A model generated the notes under the pieces. It ran no database searches and was not told where the DNA came from. It worked only from the letters and a program-made list of their open reading frames with translations. Positions 54,102 through 64,000 of a DNA stretch of 64,000 nucleotides are shown here, piece by piece. Each line of letters begins with the position of its first letter. The first letter of the stretch is position 1. Both the position numbers and the translations under genes were made by a program. This DNA is from Burkholderia sp. TSV86. GTDB lineage: Bacteria; Pseudomonadota; Gammaproteobacteria; Burkholderiales; Burkholderiaceae. The DNA lies in NCBI RefSeq assembly GCF_001522865.1, contig NZ_LOWB01000104.1:62001-126000 (forward strand), given 5' to 3'.

Positions 54102-54731
54102 ATGTCCCAATTTTTCAGGATTCATCCGGACAATCCGCAGCCGCGGCTTGTCAAGCAGGCAGCCGAGATCGTGCGCGGCGGCGGCGTGATCGCGCTGCCG
54201 ACCGATTCGAGCTATGCGCTCGCGTGCCATCTCGACGACAAGGATGCGGTGGAGCGCGTGCGGCGGATTCGCGGGCTCGACGAGAAGCAGCATTTGTCGC
54301 TGCTCGTGCGGGATCTGTCCGAGCTGGCGACGTTCGCGATGGTCGACAACCGCCAATACCGGCTGATCAAGTCGGTGACGCCCGGGCCATACGTGTTCAT
54401 CCTGCAGGCGACGAAGGAGGTGCCGCGCCGGCTGTCACACCCGTCGCGCAAGACGATCGGGTTGCGCGTGCCCGCGCACGCGATCACGCTCGCGCTGCTC
54501 GAGACACTTGGCCAGCCGCTCCTTGGCACGACGCTGATCCTGCCGCCCGATCCCGATCCGCTCAACGATCCGGACGATATTCGCGCGCGTCTCGAAAAGC
54601 AGCTCGATCTCGTGATCGATGGCGGCGCATGTCCGCGCGAGCCGTCGACCGTGATCGATCTGACGAGCGACGAACCGCAACTCGTGCGGGCCGGGCGCGG
54701 GCCGCTCGAGCCGTTCGGCCTTTCCGCGTGA
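54102..54731 (+). CDS. L-threonylcarbamoyladenylate synthase-like (YciO/Sua5 family)
   Basis: 209 aa. GGVIALPTDSSYALACHL, the KxR-type RIRGLDEKQHLSLL and TIGLRVPAH are family motifs. YrdC/Sua5 members make the threonylcarbamoyl-AMP used for tRNA t6A; YciO is a weaker-activity paralogue, and this sequence resembles YciO by its MSQFFRIHPDNPQPR start. Confidence 0.85.
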   Translation: MSQFFRIHPDNPQPRLVKQAAEIVRGGGVIALPTDSSYALACHLDDKDAVERVRRIRGLDEKQHLSLLVRDLSELATFAMVDNRQYRLIKSVTPGPYVFILQATKEVPRRLSHPSRKTIGLRVPAHAITLALLETLGQPLLGTTLILPPDPDPLNDPDDIRARLEKQLDLVIDGGACPREPSTVIDLTSDEPQLVRAGRGPLEPFGLSA

Positions 54732-54846
54732 GCACGAGCGGTGCGGCCCGGCTGCCGGGACCTTCCCACTGCCAGGCCGCCCGCGCGTACATACCTGTCG
54801 GACCACGCACCGTCCGCCTATTTTCCGCTTGTTACAATAGCGTGCT

Positions 54847-55509
54847 ATGAATGCTTCCCTGATCCAGACGATCGCCGTCTATGCGCTTCCCGTGATCTTC
54901 GCAATCACTCTGCACGAGGCCGCGCACGGCTATGCCGCGCGCCTGCTCGGCGACAACACCGCGTACATGATGGGCCGCGTGTCATTCAATCCGATGCGCC
55001 ATATCGACCCGATCGGCACGATCGTGATTCCGCTCGCCCTGTATTTTCTGACGAGCGGCGCGTTCCTGTTCGGTTATGCGAAACCCGTGCCCGTCACGTT
55101 CCGCAATTTGCGCGACGTGCGCTGGGGAACATTCTGGGTATCGCTCGCCGGGCCGGGCTGCAATTTTGTGCAGGCGCTCGTGTGGGGTTTCGTGAGCATC
55201 GGCCTCGCGGCGCTGTCGATTGACGAGCCGTTCTTCACGCGGATGGCGGCCGCGGGCGTAGGTGTGAATCTGGTGCTCGCGGTGCTCAATCTCTTTCCGC
55301 TGCCGCCGCTCGACGGCGGCCGCATTCTGGCCGCGCTGCTGCCGCCGAAGCAGTCGATCGCGCTGTCGCGGATCGAGCCGTACGGTTTCCTGATCGTGCT
55401 TGCGCTCGTGGCGACGGGGCTGCTGACGAAATTCTGGTTGCGTCCGCTCGTCGGCGCCGGCTATGCGGCCGTCACGGCCATCCTGACCCCTTTCGCTTCG
55501 CTTTTCTAA
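54847..55509 (+). CDS. M50-family site-2 protease-like membrane metalloprotease
   Basis: 220 aa, five to six membrane segments, with the zinc motif HEAAH at residues 23-27 and NLFPLPPLDGGRIL supplying the third ligand. Lacks the PDZ domain of RseP, so it belongs to the short cytoplasm-facing group. Substrate unknown. trpS starts 8 nt downstream, likely co-transcribed. Confidence 0.88.
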   Translation: MNASLIQTIAVYALPVIFAITLHEAAHGYAARLLGDNTAYMMGRVSFNPMRHIDPIGTIVIPLALYFLTSGAFLFGYAKPVPVTFRNLRDVRWGTFWVSLAGPGCNFVQALVWGFVSIGLAALSIDEPFFTRMAAAGVGVNLVLAVLNLFPLPPLDGGRILAALLPPKQSIALSRIEPYGFLIVLALVATGLLTKFWLRPLVGAGYAAVTAILTPFASLF

Positions 55510-55517
55510 CGACAATC

Positions 55518-56720
<1,203 letters not shown>

Positions 56721-56840
56721 CGCGGATGACGGCGGCGGCGCTTGCCGCGCGATGCGGCAAGGCTCGGGAATGCCGCGTTACGGAATGGCCGTCTAATCCG
56801 CTACAATCGACGCTTACCGATTTTTCATCGTGTTTGTTTC

Positions 56841-57743
56841 ATGACCAACGGCACTCAAGACGGCATTCAAATCCGCGGCAGCATCCCCGCGATCGTCACC
56901 CCGATGCTCGATGACGGCAGCCTCGATCTGGCGGCCTTTCGCAAGCTGATCGACTGGCATATCGAAGAGGGGACGGATGCCCTCGTGGTGGTCGGCACGA
57001 GCGGCGAATCGGCCACGCTCGCGGTCGACGAGCATGTGCTGATGATCGAGACCGCGGTTCGCCAGGCGGCAAAGCGGATTCCGATCATCGCGGGCGCGGG
57101 CGGCAATTCGACGGCCGAGGCGATCGAACTGTCGAGGCGCGCGAAATCGGTCGGTGCCGATGCGACGCTGCAAGTGGTGCCGTATTACAACAAACCGACG
57201 CAGGAAGGGATCTACCGGCACTTCAGGGCGATTGCCGAGGCCGTCGATCTGCCGATGATCCTGTACAACGTGCCGGGGCGCACGGTCGCGGACATGTCGA
57301 ACGAGACGATCCTGCGCCTTGCGCAGGTGCCGGGCATCGTCGGCGTGAAGGAGGCAACGGGCAATATCGATCGCGCGGCGCACCTGATCAAGTCGGCACC
57401 GGCTCATTTTGCGATCTACAGCGGCGACGATCCCACTGCGATCGCGCTGATGCTGCTCGGCGGCCACGGCAACATCTCGGTAACGGCGAACGTCGCGCCG
57501 CGCGCGATGAGCGAACTGTGCCGCGCCGCGCTTGCTGCCGACGCGAAGACGGCCCGGGACATTCACCTGAAGCTCCTGTCGCTGCACAAGAACCTGTTCA
57601 TCGAGGCGAATCCGATCCCCGTGAAATGGGCTCTGCAGCAAATGGGCAAGATCGCGGGCGGCATTCGCTTGCCGCTCACGCCGCTCGATGCGCGCTGCCA
57701 TGACGCCGTGCGCGACGCGCTGCGCGAGGCGGGCCTTCTGTAA
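56841..57743 (+). CDS. dapA: 4-hydroxy-tetrahydrodipicolinate synthase
   Basis: 300 aa from ATG 56841. [21 protein letters not shown] (Tyr) and [10 protein letters not shown] (Schiff-base Lys) are DapA signatures. First committed step of lysine/diaminopimelate synthesis. Precedes bamC, the same order as in E. coli. Confidence 0.96.
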   Translation: MTNGTQDGIQIRGSIPAIVTPMLDDGSLDLAAFRKLIDWHIEEGTDALVVVGTSGESATLAVDEHVLMIETAVRQAAKRIPIIAGAGGNSTAEAIELSRRAKSVGADATLQVVPYYNKPTQEGIYRHFRAIAEAVDLPMILYNVPGRTVADMSNETILRLAQVPGIVGVKEATGNIDRAAHLIKSAPAHFAIYSGDDPTAIALMLLGGHGNISVTANVAPRAMSELCRAALAADAKTARDIHLKLLSLHKNLFIEANPIPVKWALQQMGKIAGGIRLPLTPLDARCHDAVRDALREAGLL

Positions 57744-57853
57744 GACAGGCACGGCCGGCGCGTGCGGCCGCCTGTTGCCCGATTCATCCGAACCCCGACC
57801 CGGCGCACTCCGGCGTCGTGCGTGACACGCGTTTCAGCAAGACGAAGGACTTC

Positions 57854-58999
57854 ATGAAACATTCCGCCTTTTCCTCCCGCGCGATCCACGCATCGGTGTT
57901 GACGTTGGCGCTCGTCGCGCTCGCCGGCTGCGACACGCTGAACGACTATCTCGCACCGGATCGTGTCAATTACAAATCGACCGGTTCCGCGCCGCCGTTG
58001 CAGGTGCCGCAGGATCTGACCGCCGTGCCGCTCAACCCGGCTTATATCGCGCCGCCGACGAATTCCGGTCTCGGCGCCGCGCCGACGCGCGTGGCCACTG
58101 CCGCGGGCAATGCAACGCAAGGGCAGCCGACCACGCAGGACCCATTCGGAATGCACGTCGAGCGCGACGGCGACCGCCGCTGGCTCGTGGTCGACGGCCG
58201 CACGCCCGAGCAGCTTTGGCCGCAACTGAAGGATTTCTGGCAGGACAACGGCTTTTCGCTGAAGACCGACGCGCCGTCCACCGGGATCATGGTGACCGAT
58301 TGGGCGGAAAACCGCGCGAACATCCCCGACGACTGGTTCCGCAGAACGGTCGGCCGGGTGATCGATTTTGTCTATTCGTCGGGTACGCGCGATCGGTTCC
58401 GTACGCTCGTTACGCGCACGGCCGATGGCAATACCGACATCTCGATCACGCACAGCGCGATGGAAGAGAAGATGACGGGTACGCAGGGCGGCACGTCGTC
58501 GCGCTGGGAGGAGCAGCCGCGCAATCCGGTGCTTGAGGCGGTATTTCTCGCGAAGCTGATGGAAAAATTCGGTTTGACCGAAGCGCAGGCGAAGCAGTTG
58601 ATCGCCGATGCGCGTCCCGCCTCGGCGCCTTCGACGGTCGTCGGTTCCAATGCCGGCGGGGCGACGCTCGATCTGGCCGAATCGTTCGATCGCGCATGGC
58701 TGCGCGTTGGCCTGGCGCTCGATCGGACCAATTTCACCGTCGACAATCGTGACCGTGAAAAGGGCATCTACTACGTGCGTTACGCGAATTCGATGGAGGA
58801 GCTCAAGCGCGACGGGCTGTTCGGCAAGCTGTTCTATGGCGGGCCGACCGCGGCCAAGCCCGGCAAGGAATTCCTCGTCAACGTGCGCCGACAGGGCGAT
58901 GCGCAGACGCAGGTGGCTGTCGTCGATGCGAACGGTCAGGTCGACAATTCGTCTGAAGCGCGGCGGATCATCTCGCTGCTGCATGCGCAACTGAACTGA
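57854..58999 (+). CDS. bamC: Outer-membrane assembly lipoprotein BamC
   Basis: 381 aa from ATG 57854. Signal peptide and lipobox LALAGC-like (LVALAGCDTLNDYL), a long unstructured N-terminal part (DRVNYKSTGSAPPLQVPQDL) that binds BamD, then two helix-grip domains. Accessory component of the BAM complex. Directly after dapA. Confidence 0.93.
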   Translation: MKHSAFSSRAIHASVLTLALVALAGCDTLNDYLAPDRVNYKSTGSAPPLQVPQDLTAVPLNPAYIAPPTNSGLGAAPTRVATAAGNATQGQPTTQDPFGMHVERDGDRRWLVVDGRTPEQLWPQLKDFWQDNGFSLKTDAPSTGIMVTDWAENRANIPDDWFRRTVGRVIDFVYSSGTRDRFRTLVTRTADGNTDISITHSAMEEKMTGTQGGTSSRWEEQPRNPVLEAVFLAKLMEKFGLTEAQAKQLIADARPASAPSTVVGSNAGGATLDLAESFDRAWLRVGLALDRTNFTVDNRDREKGIYYVRYANSMEELKRDGLFGKLFYGGPTAAKPGKEFLVNVRRQGDAQTQVAVVDANGQVDNSSEARRIISLLHAQLN

Positions 59000-59006
59000 C
59001 GCGCGC

Positions 59007-59783
59007 GTGCGATTCGCGAGCTTGGGAAGCGGCAGCGAAGGCAACGCGCTCGTCGTCGAAGCATCCAGCGGTGTGACGACGACGCGCGTGCTGCTCGATT
59101 GCGGTTTCTCGGCCAAGGAAATCGAGCGCCGTCTCGCGCGTCTCGATCTGGGCGTCGGCGCACTCGACGCAATCTTCGTCACCCACGAACACGGCGATCA
59201 TGTCGGTTGCGCGTTGACGCTCGCACGCCGCGCGTCGTTGCCACTCTATATGAGCTGGGGCACTGCGCGCGCGATCGGCGCCGATGACGCGGGCATCGAT
59301 CTGCGCGTGTTGTGGGAGGGCGAGGCGGTCGCGTTGGGCGATCTGAGCGTGCTGCCCTATACCGTGCCGCATGATGCGCGTGAGCCGCTCCAGTTCGTGT
59401 TCGGCGACGGGGCGATGCGCCTTGGCGTATTGACCGACGTTGGCATGTCGACGCCGCATATCGGCGCCGTGCTGAGCGGCTGCGACGCTCTCGTGCTGGA
59501 AGCGAATCACGATGCCGCAATGCTTGCCGCAAGCCGCTATCCGGCATCGCTGAAGGCGCGTATCGGCGGCTCCCACGGCCATCTGAGCAACGACGCGGCG
59601 GCGCAGATCCTCGCGGCGCTCGATTGCAGCCGGCTCAAACATCTGGTGGCCGCTCATCTGAGTCAGCAAAACAATACGCCGGAACTGGCGCAGGCGGCGC
59701 TCGCCGCGGCGCTGGGGAGCGGGGCGAGCGACGTGCTCGTCGCGTCGCAAGGCGACGGCTTTGGCTGGCTTGGCCTGGGCTGA
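59007..59783 (+). CDS. MBL-fold metallohydrolase (YycJ-like)
   Basis: 258 aa, GTG start 7 nt after bamC. FASLGSGSEGNALVVE and the metal motif THEHGDHVG, later GVLTDVGMSTPH and SHGHLSNDAAA; typical of the WalJ/YycJ subgroup, suggested 5'-3' exonuclease in some bacteria. Biological substrate unknown here. Confidence 0.87.
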   Translation: MRFASLGSGSEGNALVVEASSGVTTTRVLLDCGFSAKEIERRLARLDLGVGALDAIFVTHEHGDHVGCALTLARRASLPLYMSWGTARAIGADDAGIDLRVLWEGEAVALGDLSVLPYTVPHDAREPLQFVFGDGAMRLGVLTDVGMSTPHIGAVLSGCDALVLEANHDAAMLAASRYPASLKARIGGSHGHLSNDAAAQILAALDCSRLKHLVAAHLSQQNNTPELAQAALAAALGSGASDVLVASQGDGFGWLGLG

Positions 59784-59840
59784 ACGTATATCGGCATTCC
59801 GGCCAGCCTCGAACGGCGGCGGGCGCCATGCGGCAGACGT

Positions 59841-59869
59841 AAAAAAACCGGCCCGAAGGCCGGTTTTTT
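59841..59869. terminator. Intrinsic terminator
   Basis: Stem AACCGGCC/GGCCGGTT with CGAA loop flanked by A-run and T-run; serves the MBL gene and the convergent lipoprotein gene. Confidence 0.92.
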
Positions 59870-59892
59870 GCTGGTGCTGACCTGCAACAGCC

Positions 59893-60159
59893 TTACTGGC
59901 TCGCGCCCGAAGCCGGAGCAGCCGTCGCTGCCGAAGCAGCCGACGCCACTGCAGCAGCCGCATCGCTCGCAGCAGCCGCGACGCTCGAAGCAGCAGCGGC
60001 AGCAGCGTCCGAAGCAGCAGCGGCAACCGTCGAAGCAGCCGAAGCGGCGGCAGCACTCGCGTCGCTAGCAGCCGACGAAGCAGCTTGCTCGGAGCTCTTG
60101 TTGCACGCAGCCAGTGCAACGGCAGCCAACAGGGAAGCTACGAGGAGGGATTTCTTCAT
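59893..60159 (-). CDS. Small Ala/Ser-rich lipoprotein
   Basis: 88 aa from ATG 60159. MKKSLLVASLLAAVALAAC signal/lipobox, then a mature part made almost wholly of Ala, Ser, Asp, Thr and Val in repeated units like AAAASDAA. Likely an anchored periplasmic helix or Pal/Lpp-like spacer, unassigned. The repetitive composition makes length variation between strains likely. Confidence 0.75.
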   Translation of the reverse strand: MKKSLLVASLLAAVALAACNKSSEQAASSAASDASAAAASAASTVAAAASDAAAAAASSVAAAASDAAAAVASAASAATAAPASGASQ

Positions 60160-60397
60160 GATCACGTCCTTTTATGGTTAAAGGTAAGCAACAGCGCGAA
60201 ACAATACCGGTAATGTGCTCCAACACCGACCTGGGCCGCTGGTGGAGATGCACTTCTAGAGCGTGAATCTTCCCTACGGCTTGGGCGGAAATTATATGCA
60301 CTTTCCTATCGACCGTCGACAAATGCGGGGTCAATACGTTGTCTTTCCCATACAAAACAGGCGTTCGCATGGGCGTACAGTCAGGCAACTTGCAACT

Positions 60398-61621
60398 TTA
60401 CTCCAAGTTGCCCACCTGTATCCAGCCCGCACAATACCATTCGTGCAGCAAGGCTGTCATCGACGGGTCCTTTGAGAGTGTTACAAACCGTTTCGCATCG
60501 ATTTGGCGCATATCGGCCAATTCAGGCAGCCATTTTGCCGTGTCCGCGAGCGCATAGGCTTCGCCGTTGATGAAATACGAGCGGCGGTTGTACAGCAACG
60601 CCGTTTTCCTGTCGAGCCGGACGCCATGGCGGCCCGCCTGCGCCGCGAACGCGGCTTCGCTGATGCGCCGGGCAGGGGGCTCGAACACGACGTTCGATTT
60701 GGGCTCGCTCAAATAGCAACCCAGGAAATCGCCGATGTCGCGCTCGTCCCATTTGATTTTCGACAGCATCGCGGCGACGCGCTCGACCATCGCCGGCGGC
60801 AGTTGCGCGGGCGTGTCGACGGCGGGCTGCGCGGGATCGCGGTATGGCGCGTCATCGTGCGCGCCCGTGCGCAGGCTGCCGCGCTCGGCAAGGTGATAGA
60901 GGAACTGCGCGCGCAATTCGCCGGCGCACGGCGCTCGGAAGCCGATCGAGCACGTCATGCATTCGCCGATCGCGACGCCGTCGTGTGCGATGTGCGGCGG
61001 CAAATACAGCATGTCGCCGGGCTCGAGCACCCATTCGTCGGTTGGCTCGAAGTGCTCGAGAATCTTGAGCGGCAATCCTTCCTGCAGCGACAGATCGCGC
61101 TGCGCGCCGATTCGCCAGCGGCGCTTGCCATGAACTTGCAGCAGGAACACGTCGTACGAGTCGAAGTGCGGGCCGACGCCGCCGCCGTCCGTTGCATACG
61201 AAATCATCAGATCGTCGACGCGTGCGTCGGGGATGAAGCGAAAGCGTTCGAGAAGCGCGCGGGCGCGATCGTCGTGCAGATCGAGCCCTTGAACGAGCAA
61301 CGTCCATTCGCGGCGTTTCACGGGCGGCAAATCACCCTGCTCGAACGGGCCATGCTTCAGTTGCCATCTGTTACGAAAATGCGTGACGAGCCGCGATTCG
61401 ACATCGTAATCGCCGGCCAGCTCGAAGAGCGCATCGCGCGAGACGGGCGGCGTGATGCCCGGCACGGCCTGGCGGATCAGCAGCGGCTTTTTTTGCCAAT
61501 ATCGGCGCATGAATTGCGCGGCAGTGAGATTGCCGACGAGTGGTGTCGGTGCATCGGCGCGTGGCGCGCGGCTGCGCGCGCGCGCACGGCCGGACAGTTC
61601 GGGTGGTGGCCGTTGGGGCAT
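60398..61621 (-). CDS. JmjC/cupin ribosomal oxygenase (RoxA/YcfD-like)
   Basis: 407 aa from ATG 61621. YWQKKPLLIRQAVPG at the start, the HxD iron-binding motif in GPHFDSYDVFLLQVHG and a later His in HIAHDGV, then the winged-helix C-terminal region. E. coli YcfD hydroxylates Arg81 of ribosomal protein L16. The frame extends upstream but the conserved N-terminus fixes this start. Confidence 0.88.
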   Translation of the reverse strand: MPQRPPPELSGRARARSRAPRADAPTPLVGNLTAAQFMRRYWQKKPLLIRQAVPGITPPVSRDALFELAGDYDVESRLVTHFRNRWQLKHGPFEQGDLPPVKRREWTLLVQGLDLHDDRARALLERFRFIPDARVDDLMISYATDGGGVGPHFDSYDVFLLQVHGKRRWRIGAQRDLSLQEGLPLKILEHFEPTDEWVLEPGDMLYLPPHIAHDGVAIGECMTCSIGFRAPCAGELRAQFLYHLAERGSLRTGAHDDAPYRDPAQPAVDTPAQLPPAMVERVAAMLSKIKWDERDIGDFLGCYLSEPKSNVVFEPPARRISEAAFAAQAGRHGVRLDRKTALLYNRRSYFINGEAYALADTAKWLPELADMRQIDAKRFVTLSKDPSMTALLHEWYCAGWIQVGNLE

Positions 61622-61623
61622 CG

Positions 61624-61629
61624 TATAAT
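61624..61629 (+). promoter_or_regulatory. -10 element of FKBP gene promoter
   Basis: TATAAT 25 bp upstream of the ATG at 61654, in the 32-bp gap between the divergent roxA-like and FKBP genes. Confidence 0.45.
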
Positions 61630-61653
61630 GACTAATGTACTTGGGAGAATTGG

Positions 61654-62196
61654 ATGAAAATCGCAAAAAACACTGTCGTATCGGTCGCCTACAAGCTGTC
61701 GGATGCGCAAGGCAATCTGATCGAGGAGAGCGATGAGCCGATGGTCTATCTGCACGGCGGCTATGATGGCACGTTCCCCAAGATCGAGGAACAACTCGAC
61801 GGCCAGGAACCCGGCTATCAGGCGCAAATTCAGTTGGAGCCGCAGGATGCGTTCGGCGATTACGATCCGGAACTCGTGAAGATCGAACCGCGCGACCGTT
61901 TTCCCGAACCGCTCGAAGTCGGCATGCAGTTCGAGGGCACGCCGGAGGACGGCGACGAAGAAATCGATTCGCTGATCTACACGGTGACCGACATCGCGGA
62001 AGACAAAGTAGTGCTCGACGGTAACCACCCGCTCGCGGGGATGGCACTGCGTTTCGCGCTGACGGTAAAGGATGTGCGGGAAGCGACGGAGGACGAGATC
62101 GAGCACGAGCATGCGCATGGCGCGCAAGGGCTCGAGATCGTCGACGACGACGATGACGACGGCGAGGACCGCGACTCAGCGCGCACGCTGCATTGA
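61654..62196 (+). CDS. FKBP-type peptidyl-prolyl isomerase (SlyD-like)
   Basis: 180 aa. VSVAYKLSDAQGNLIEES, YLHGGYDGTFPKIEEQLDG, QIQLEPQDAFGDYDPEL and HPLAGMALRFALTV follow the SlyD layout (FKBP domain with inserted IF chaperone flap). The C-terminus is acidic, with only few His, unlike the metal-binding His-rich tail of E. coli SlyD. GGGAG ribosome site. Confidence 0.88.
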   Translation: MKIAKNTVVSVAYKLSDAQGNLIEESDEPMVYLHGGYDGTFPKIEEQLDGQEPGYQAQIQLEPQDAFGDYDPELVKIEPRDRFPEPLEVGMQFEGTPEDGDEEIDSLIYTVTDIAEDKVVLDGNHPLAGMALRFALTVKDVREATEDEIEHEHAHGAQGLEIVDDDDDDGEDRDSARTLH

Positions 62197-63429
62197 GTCG
62201 GCCGGCATGCTGCCCGGCGTTTGCACGGGTGGCGTGCCGGATGAGCGATAGCTGTTGTCGTGCGGCTCGTAGCCGGAGGGCCATGCGCTGCTTGCCCCTG
62301 AGTCGGGCAGAGCGGGCGGTGTCTGGATTTCCGGCATGTCGGGCATTTGCGTCTCGTCGCGCGGCGCGACGGGCAGCGCGGGCGGTGGTGGCAGATGCTT
62401 CGGCACGGTCTGCACGCTGACGCTGAACATCGGCTGCCGCGCGGGATCGACGCCGATCTTCACCCATTGCGTCAGACGCGCGCGCGGCGCGATCGCAATG
62501 CGGGTCAAATTGCCGATCGGATTTCCTTTGTCGTCATGCAATGGGCGGTCGATCATGAAACCGCTCGCGAGCGGTTCATCGGTCGAATGCACGACGACGA
62601 TCGAGCCGCGGAAAACCGTCGCTGCTTTGACCAATGAGCGTTTGAATTCGCGAAAGCCATCGCGCGTGCGCGGGCGGTTGAAGCGCAGCCATCCGAAGCG
62701 CTCTGCGCGTTCATAGCGATCGAATTGCGGATCGCCTTCGACGAAGATCACGAGTGCGCGCGCGTCGCGGCGTTTCGCGTACTCTGCCGCATGATCGATC
62801 CAGAACGCGTTCGCGATCACGCGGTCCTCGAATTCGCCGTTGCGTCCGCCTGCCGTCAGGTAATGATTGTTTGGACTTGGCGCATTCAGACCGATGAACA
62901 CCGTATCGCCCTGAGTCCAGCGGACATTTTCGCGGTATGGGTGAAAACGCGGCACTTCGCTTTCACGCGTGAGCGCCAGCGAATTCGCGCCCGGCGATGC
63001 AGGCTCGGTAAATACGTTCTGCCGCAGGAAATCCAGCCGCTCGACGGGGTCGTATGCGCCAGCGTCGCGCGTATTGCACGCGGCCCAGTCGAATTGACCG
63101 GGCAGCAGCACGAGCGGCACGCGCGACGTCGCGAGGATTGCGCTGCGCTCGTCGTAGAGCCGGTCGCGGCATGCTTCGCCCGGCCCCTTCAAATTGCCTT
63201 CATAGACGATGAACGACACGGCGCGGTCGCGCCCGATCGCATCGATCAGATGCCGCGCATGCGGTTCGTCTTCGGGCGACGCGATCACGCCGGACACCAC
63301 CGCGAACGCGTATCGGCCGCCGCGTGCGAGCGCGTGCGGCGAGCCGCACGCGAGTATGCACGCAAGCGCGAGCGCGGCCACGCGTGAGCGCGGCAAGACG
63401 CGTCGAGCGATGGTGTCAGTGTGGCGCAT
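62176..63429 (-). CDS. Exported protein of unknown function
   Basis: 417 aa from ATG 63429. A twin basic start (RRVLPRSR) and hydrophobic core [13 protein letters not shown] form a signal peptide ending near ALARG. The body has [33 protein letters not shown] and [10 protein letters not shown], which suggest a calcineurin-like phosphoesterase-related fold lacking some metal ligands (weak inference). The C-terminal ~70 residues are Pro/Ser-rich. Overlaps mutS end by 14 nt. Confidence 0.65.
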   Translation of the reverse strand: MRHTDTIARRVLPRSRVAALALACILACGSPHALARGGRYAFAVVSGVIASPEDEPHARHLIDAIGRDRAVSFIVYEGNLKGPGEACRDRLYDERSAILATSRVPLVLLPGQFDWAACNTRDAGAYDPVERLDFLRQNVFTEPASPGANSLALTRESEVPRFHPYRENVRWTQGDTVFIGLNAPSPNNHYLTAGGRNGEFEDRVIANAFWIDHAAEYAKRRDARALVIFVEGDPQFDRYERAERFGWLRFNRPRTRDGFREFKRSLVKAATVFRGSIVVVHSTDEPLASGFMIDRPLHDDKGNPIGNLTRIAIAPRARLTQWVKIGVDPARQPMFSVSVQTVPKHLPPPPALPVAPRDETQMPDMPEIQTPPALPDSGASSAWPSGYEPHDNSYRSSGTPPVQTPGSMPADSMQRAR

Positions 63430-64000
63430 CCGTCGCGTTCGAGCGGGCGAGTGCATGAAGCTCGTAAAGCAAATCGAGCGCATCGCGTGGCTTGAGGTCA
63501 TCCGGATCGAGCGCGAGCAGGCGCTCGAGCGCCGGATTCGGCGCGGCGGGAGACGCTTCGTCACGGTCCTCGGCCACTGCCGGCGGCGCGGCGAAGAGAT
63601 CGAGCTGCGGTGCCGCTTGCGCGGCGGATTGCTGTTCGAGATGCGCGAGATGCTTGCGCGCGGCCCGGATTACGGGCGCGGGCACGCCTGCGAGTTGCGC
63701 GACCTGGAGCCCGTAGCTCTGGTTCGCCGGCCCTTCTTCGACCGCATGCAGGAACACGATGCCGTGGCCGTGCTCGACCGCCGACAGATGCACGTTTGCC
63801 GCGTGCGGGAATTCCGCCGGCAGTTGCGTCAACTCGAAGTAATGCGTCGCAAACAGGGTGTAGCAGCGGTTGTGCGCAAGCAGATGGCGCGCGATCGCCC
63901 ATGCGAGCGCGAGACCGTCGAATGTCGACGTGCCGCGGCCGATTTCGTCCATCAGCACGAGACTCTGCGGTGTCGCGTCGTTCAGGATCGCGGCGGCTTC
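63416..64000 (-). CDS. mutS: DNA mismatch repair ATPase MutS, C-terminal part
   Basis: Open to the window edge; about 195 residues are visible. [23 protein letters not shown] is the Walker B/signature region and ATHYFELT the H-loop of the MutS ATPase; the end has a Pro/Ala linker and a helical tetramerisation-type tail ([25 protein letters not shown]). Recognises mismatches and recruits MutL. Stop at 63416-63418. Confidence 0.95.
   Translation of the reverse strand, partial: EAAAILNDATPQSLVLMDEIGRGTSTFDGLALAWAIARHLLAHNRCYTLFATHYFELTQLPAEFPHAANVHLSAVEHGHGIVFLHAVEEGPANQSYGLQVAQLAGVPAPVIRAARKHLAHLEQQSAAQAAPQLDLFAAPPAVAEDRDEASPAAPNPALERLLALDPDDLKPRDALDLLYELHALARSNATDAPH

Noticed and set aside
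61622..62467. 200-residue N-terminal extension of the RoxA-like protein
   Set aside because: It runs antisense over the FKBP gene, is Arg/Ala-rich and lacks similarity; the conserved start is at 61621.

Overview
The window is a piece of a high-GC betaproteobacterial chromosome, most likely Burkholderia sensu stricto and probably the pseudomallei group (inferred from gene order and protein character, not from a database search). It carries a complete-looking temperate podovirus prophage of about 42.9 kb (263-43164). The prophage sits inside the competence gene comEC: positions 1-273 encode the end of the 5' part of ComEC and 43154-43340 encode its last ~60 residues. An 11-bp direct repeat (GGTAGGCTATC) marks attL and attR, and joining the two flanks across it restores an uninterrupted ComEC frame.

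Prophage layout. A leftward early block (14723 down to 308) carries small accessory genes, then recombination and replication genes: DUF2800-type PD-(D/E)XK nuclease, DUF2815 single-strand DNA-binding-like protein, HNH endonuclease, family-A DNA polymerase, VRR-NUC nuclease and SNF2-type helicase. Excisionase and tyrosine integrase come last, next to attL. The immunity region (15039-17502) holds a LexA-like CI repressor with three downstream genes transcribed in the same direction (the last a DUF2569-like membrane protein), closed by an intrinsic terminator. The divergent side has a YdaS/Cro-like and a CII-like regulator. Four operator-like sites of the form GTTTAG-N6-CTAAAC overlap both divergent promoters. 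A primase/SF3-helicase gene follows (17522-20083), then an AT-rich nest of palindromes (20130-20284) that looks like a replication origin or late control region.

The rightward late block (20305-42988) encodes terminase, portal, capsid staple-like protein, scaffold, major capsid protein, cement protein, T7-like tail tube and ejectosome proteins (one with lytic transglycosylase and barnase/EndoU-like nuclease domains), a pectate-lyase-fold tailspike, and holin, endolysin and nested Rz/Rz1 spanins. The structural set resembles Bordetella phage BPP-1 and Burkholderia phage BcepC6B, but no reverse transcriptase or diversity-generating retroelement was seen.

The most unusual signals are regulatory. 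The left early leader has a hairpin followed by a near-perfect copy of the rRNA-operon boxA (GCTCTTTAACA). This lies upstream of a stack of intrinsic terminators (13008-13178) that early transcription would have to cross. Two families of identical short sequences sit at the junctions of small early genes. A composite palindrome-plus-start-codon hairpin recurs at two late-gene junctions.

Right of the prophage is ordinary housekeeping chromosome: alpha/beta hydrolase, pyrG-kdsA-eno-ftsB, a lipoprotein, hslO, a gamma-carbonic-anhydrase-like protein, a DUF455-like protein, a second hydrolase, a PHP phosphoesterase, a Sua5/YciO-type protein, an M50 protease, trpS, dapA, bamC, an MBL hydrolase, a small Ala/Ser-rich lipoprotein, a RoxA-like oxygenase, an FKBP-type prolyl isomerase, an exported protein of unknown function and the 3' end of mutS.
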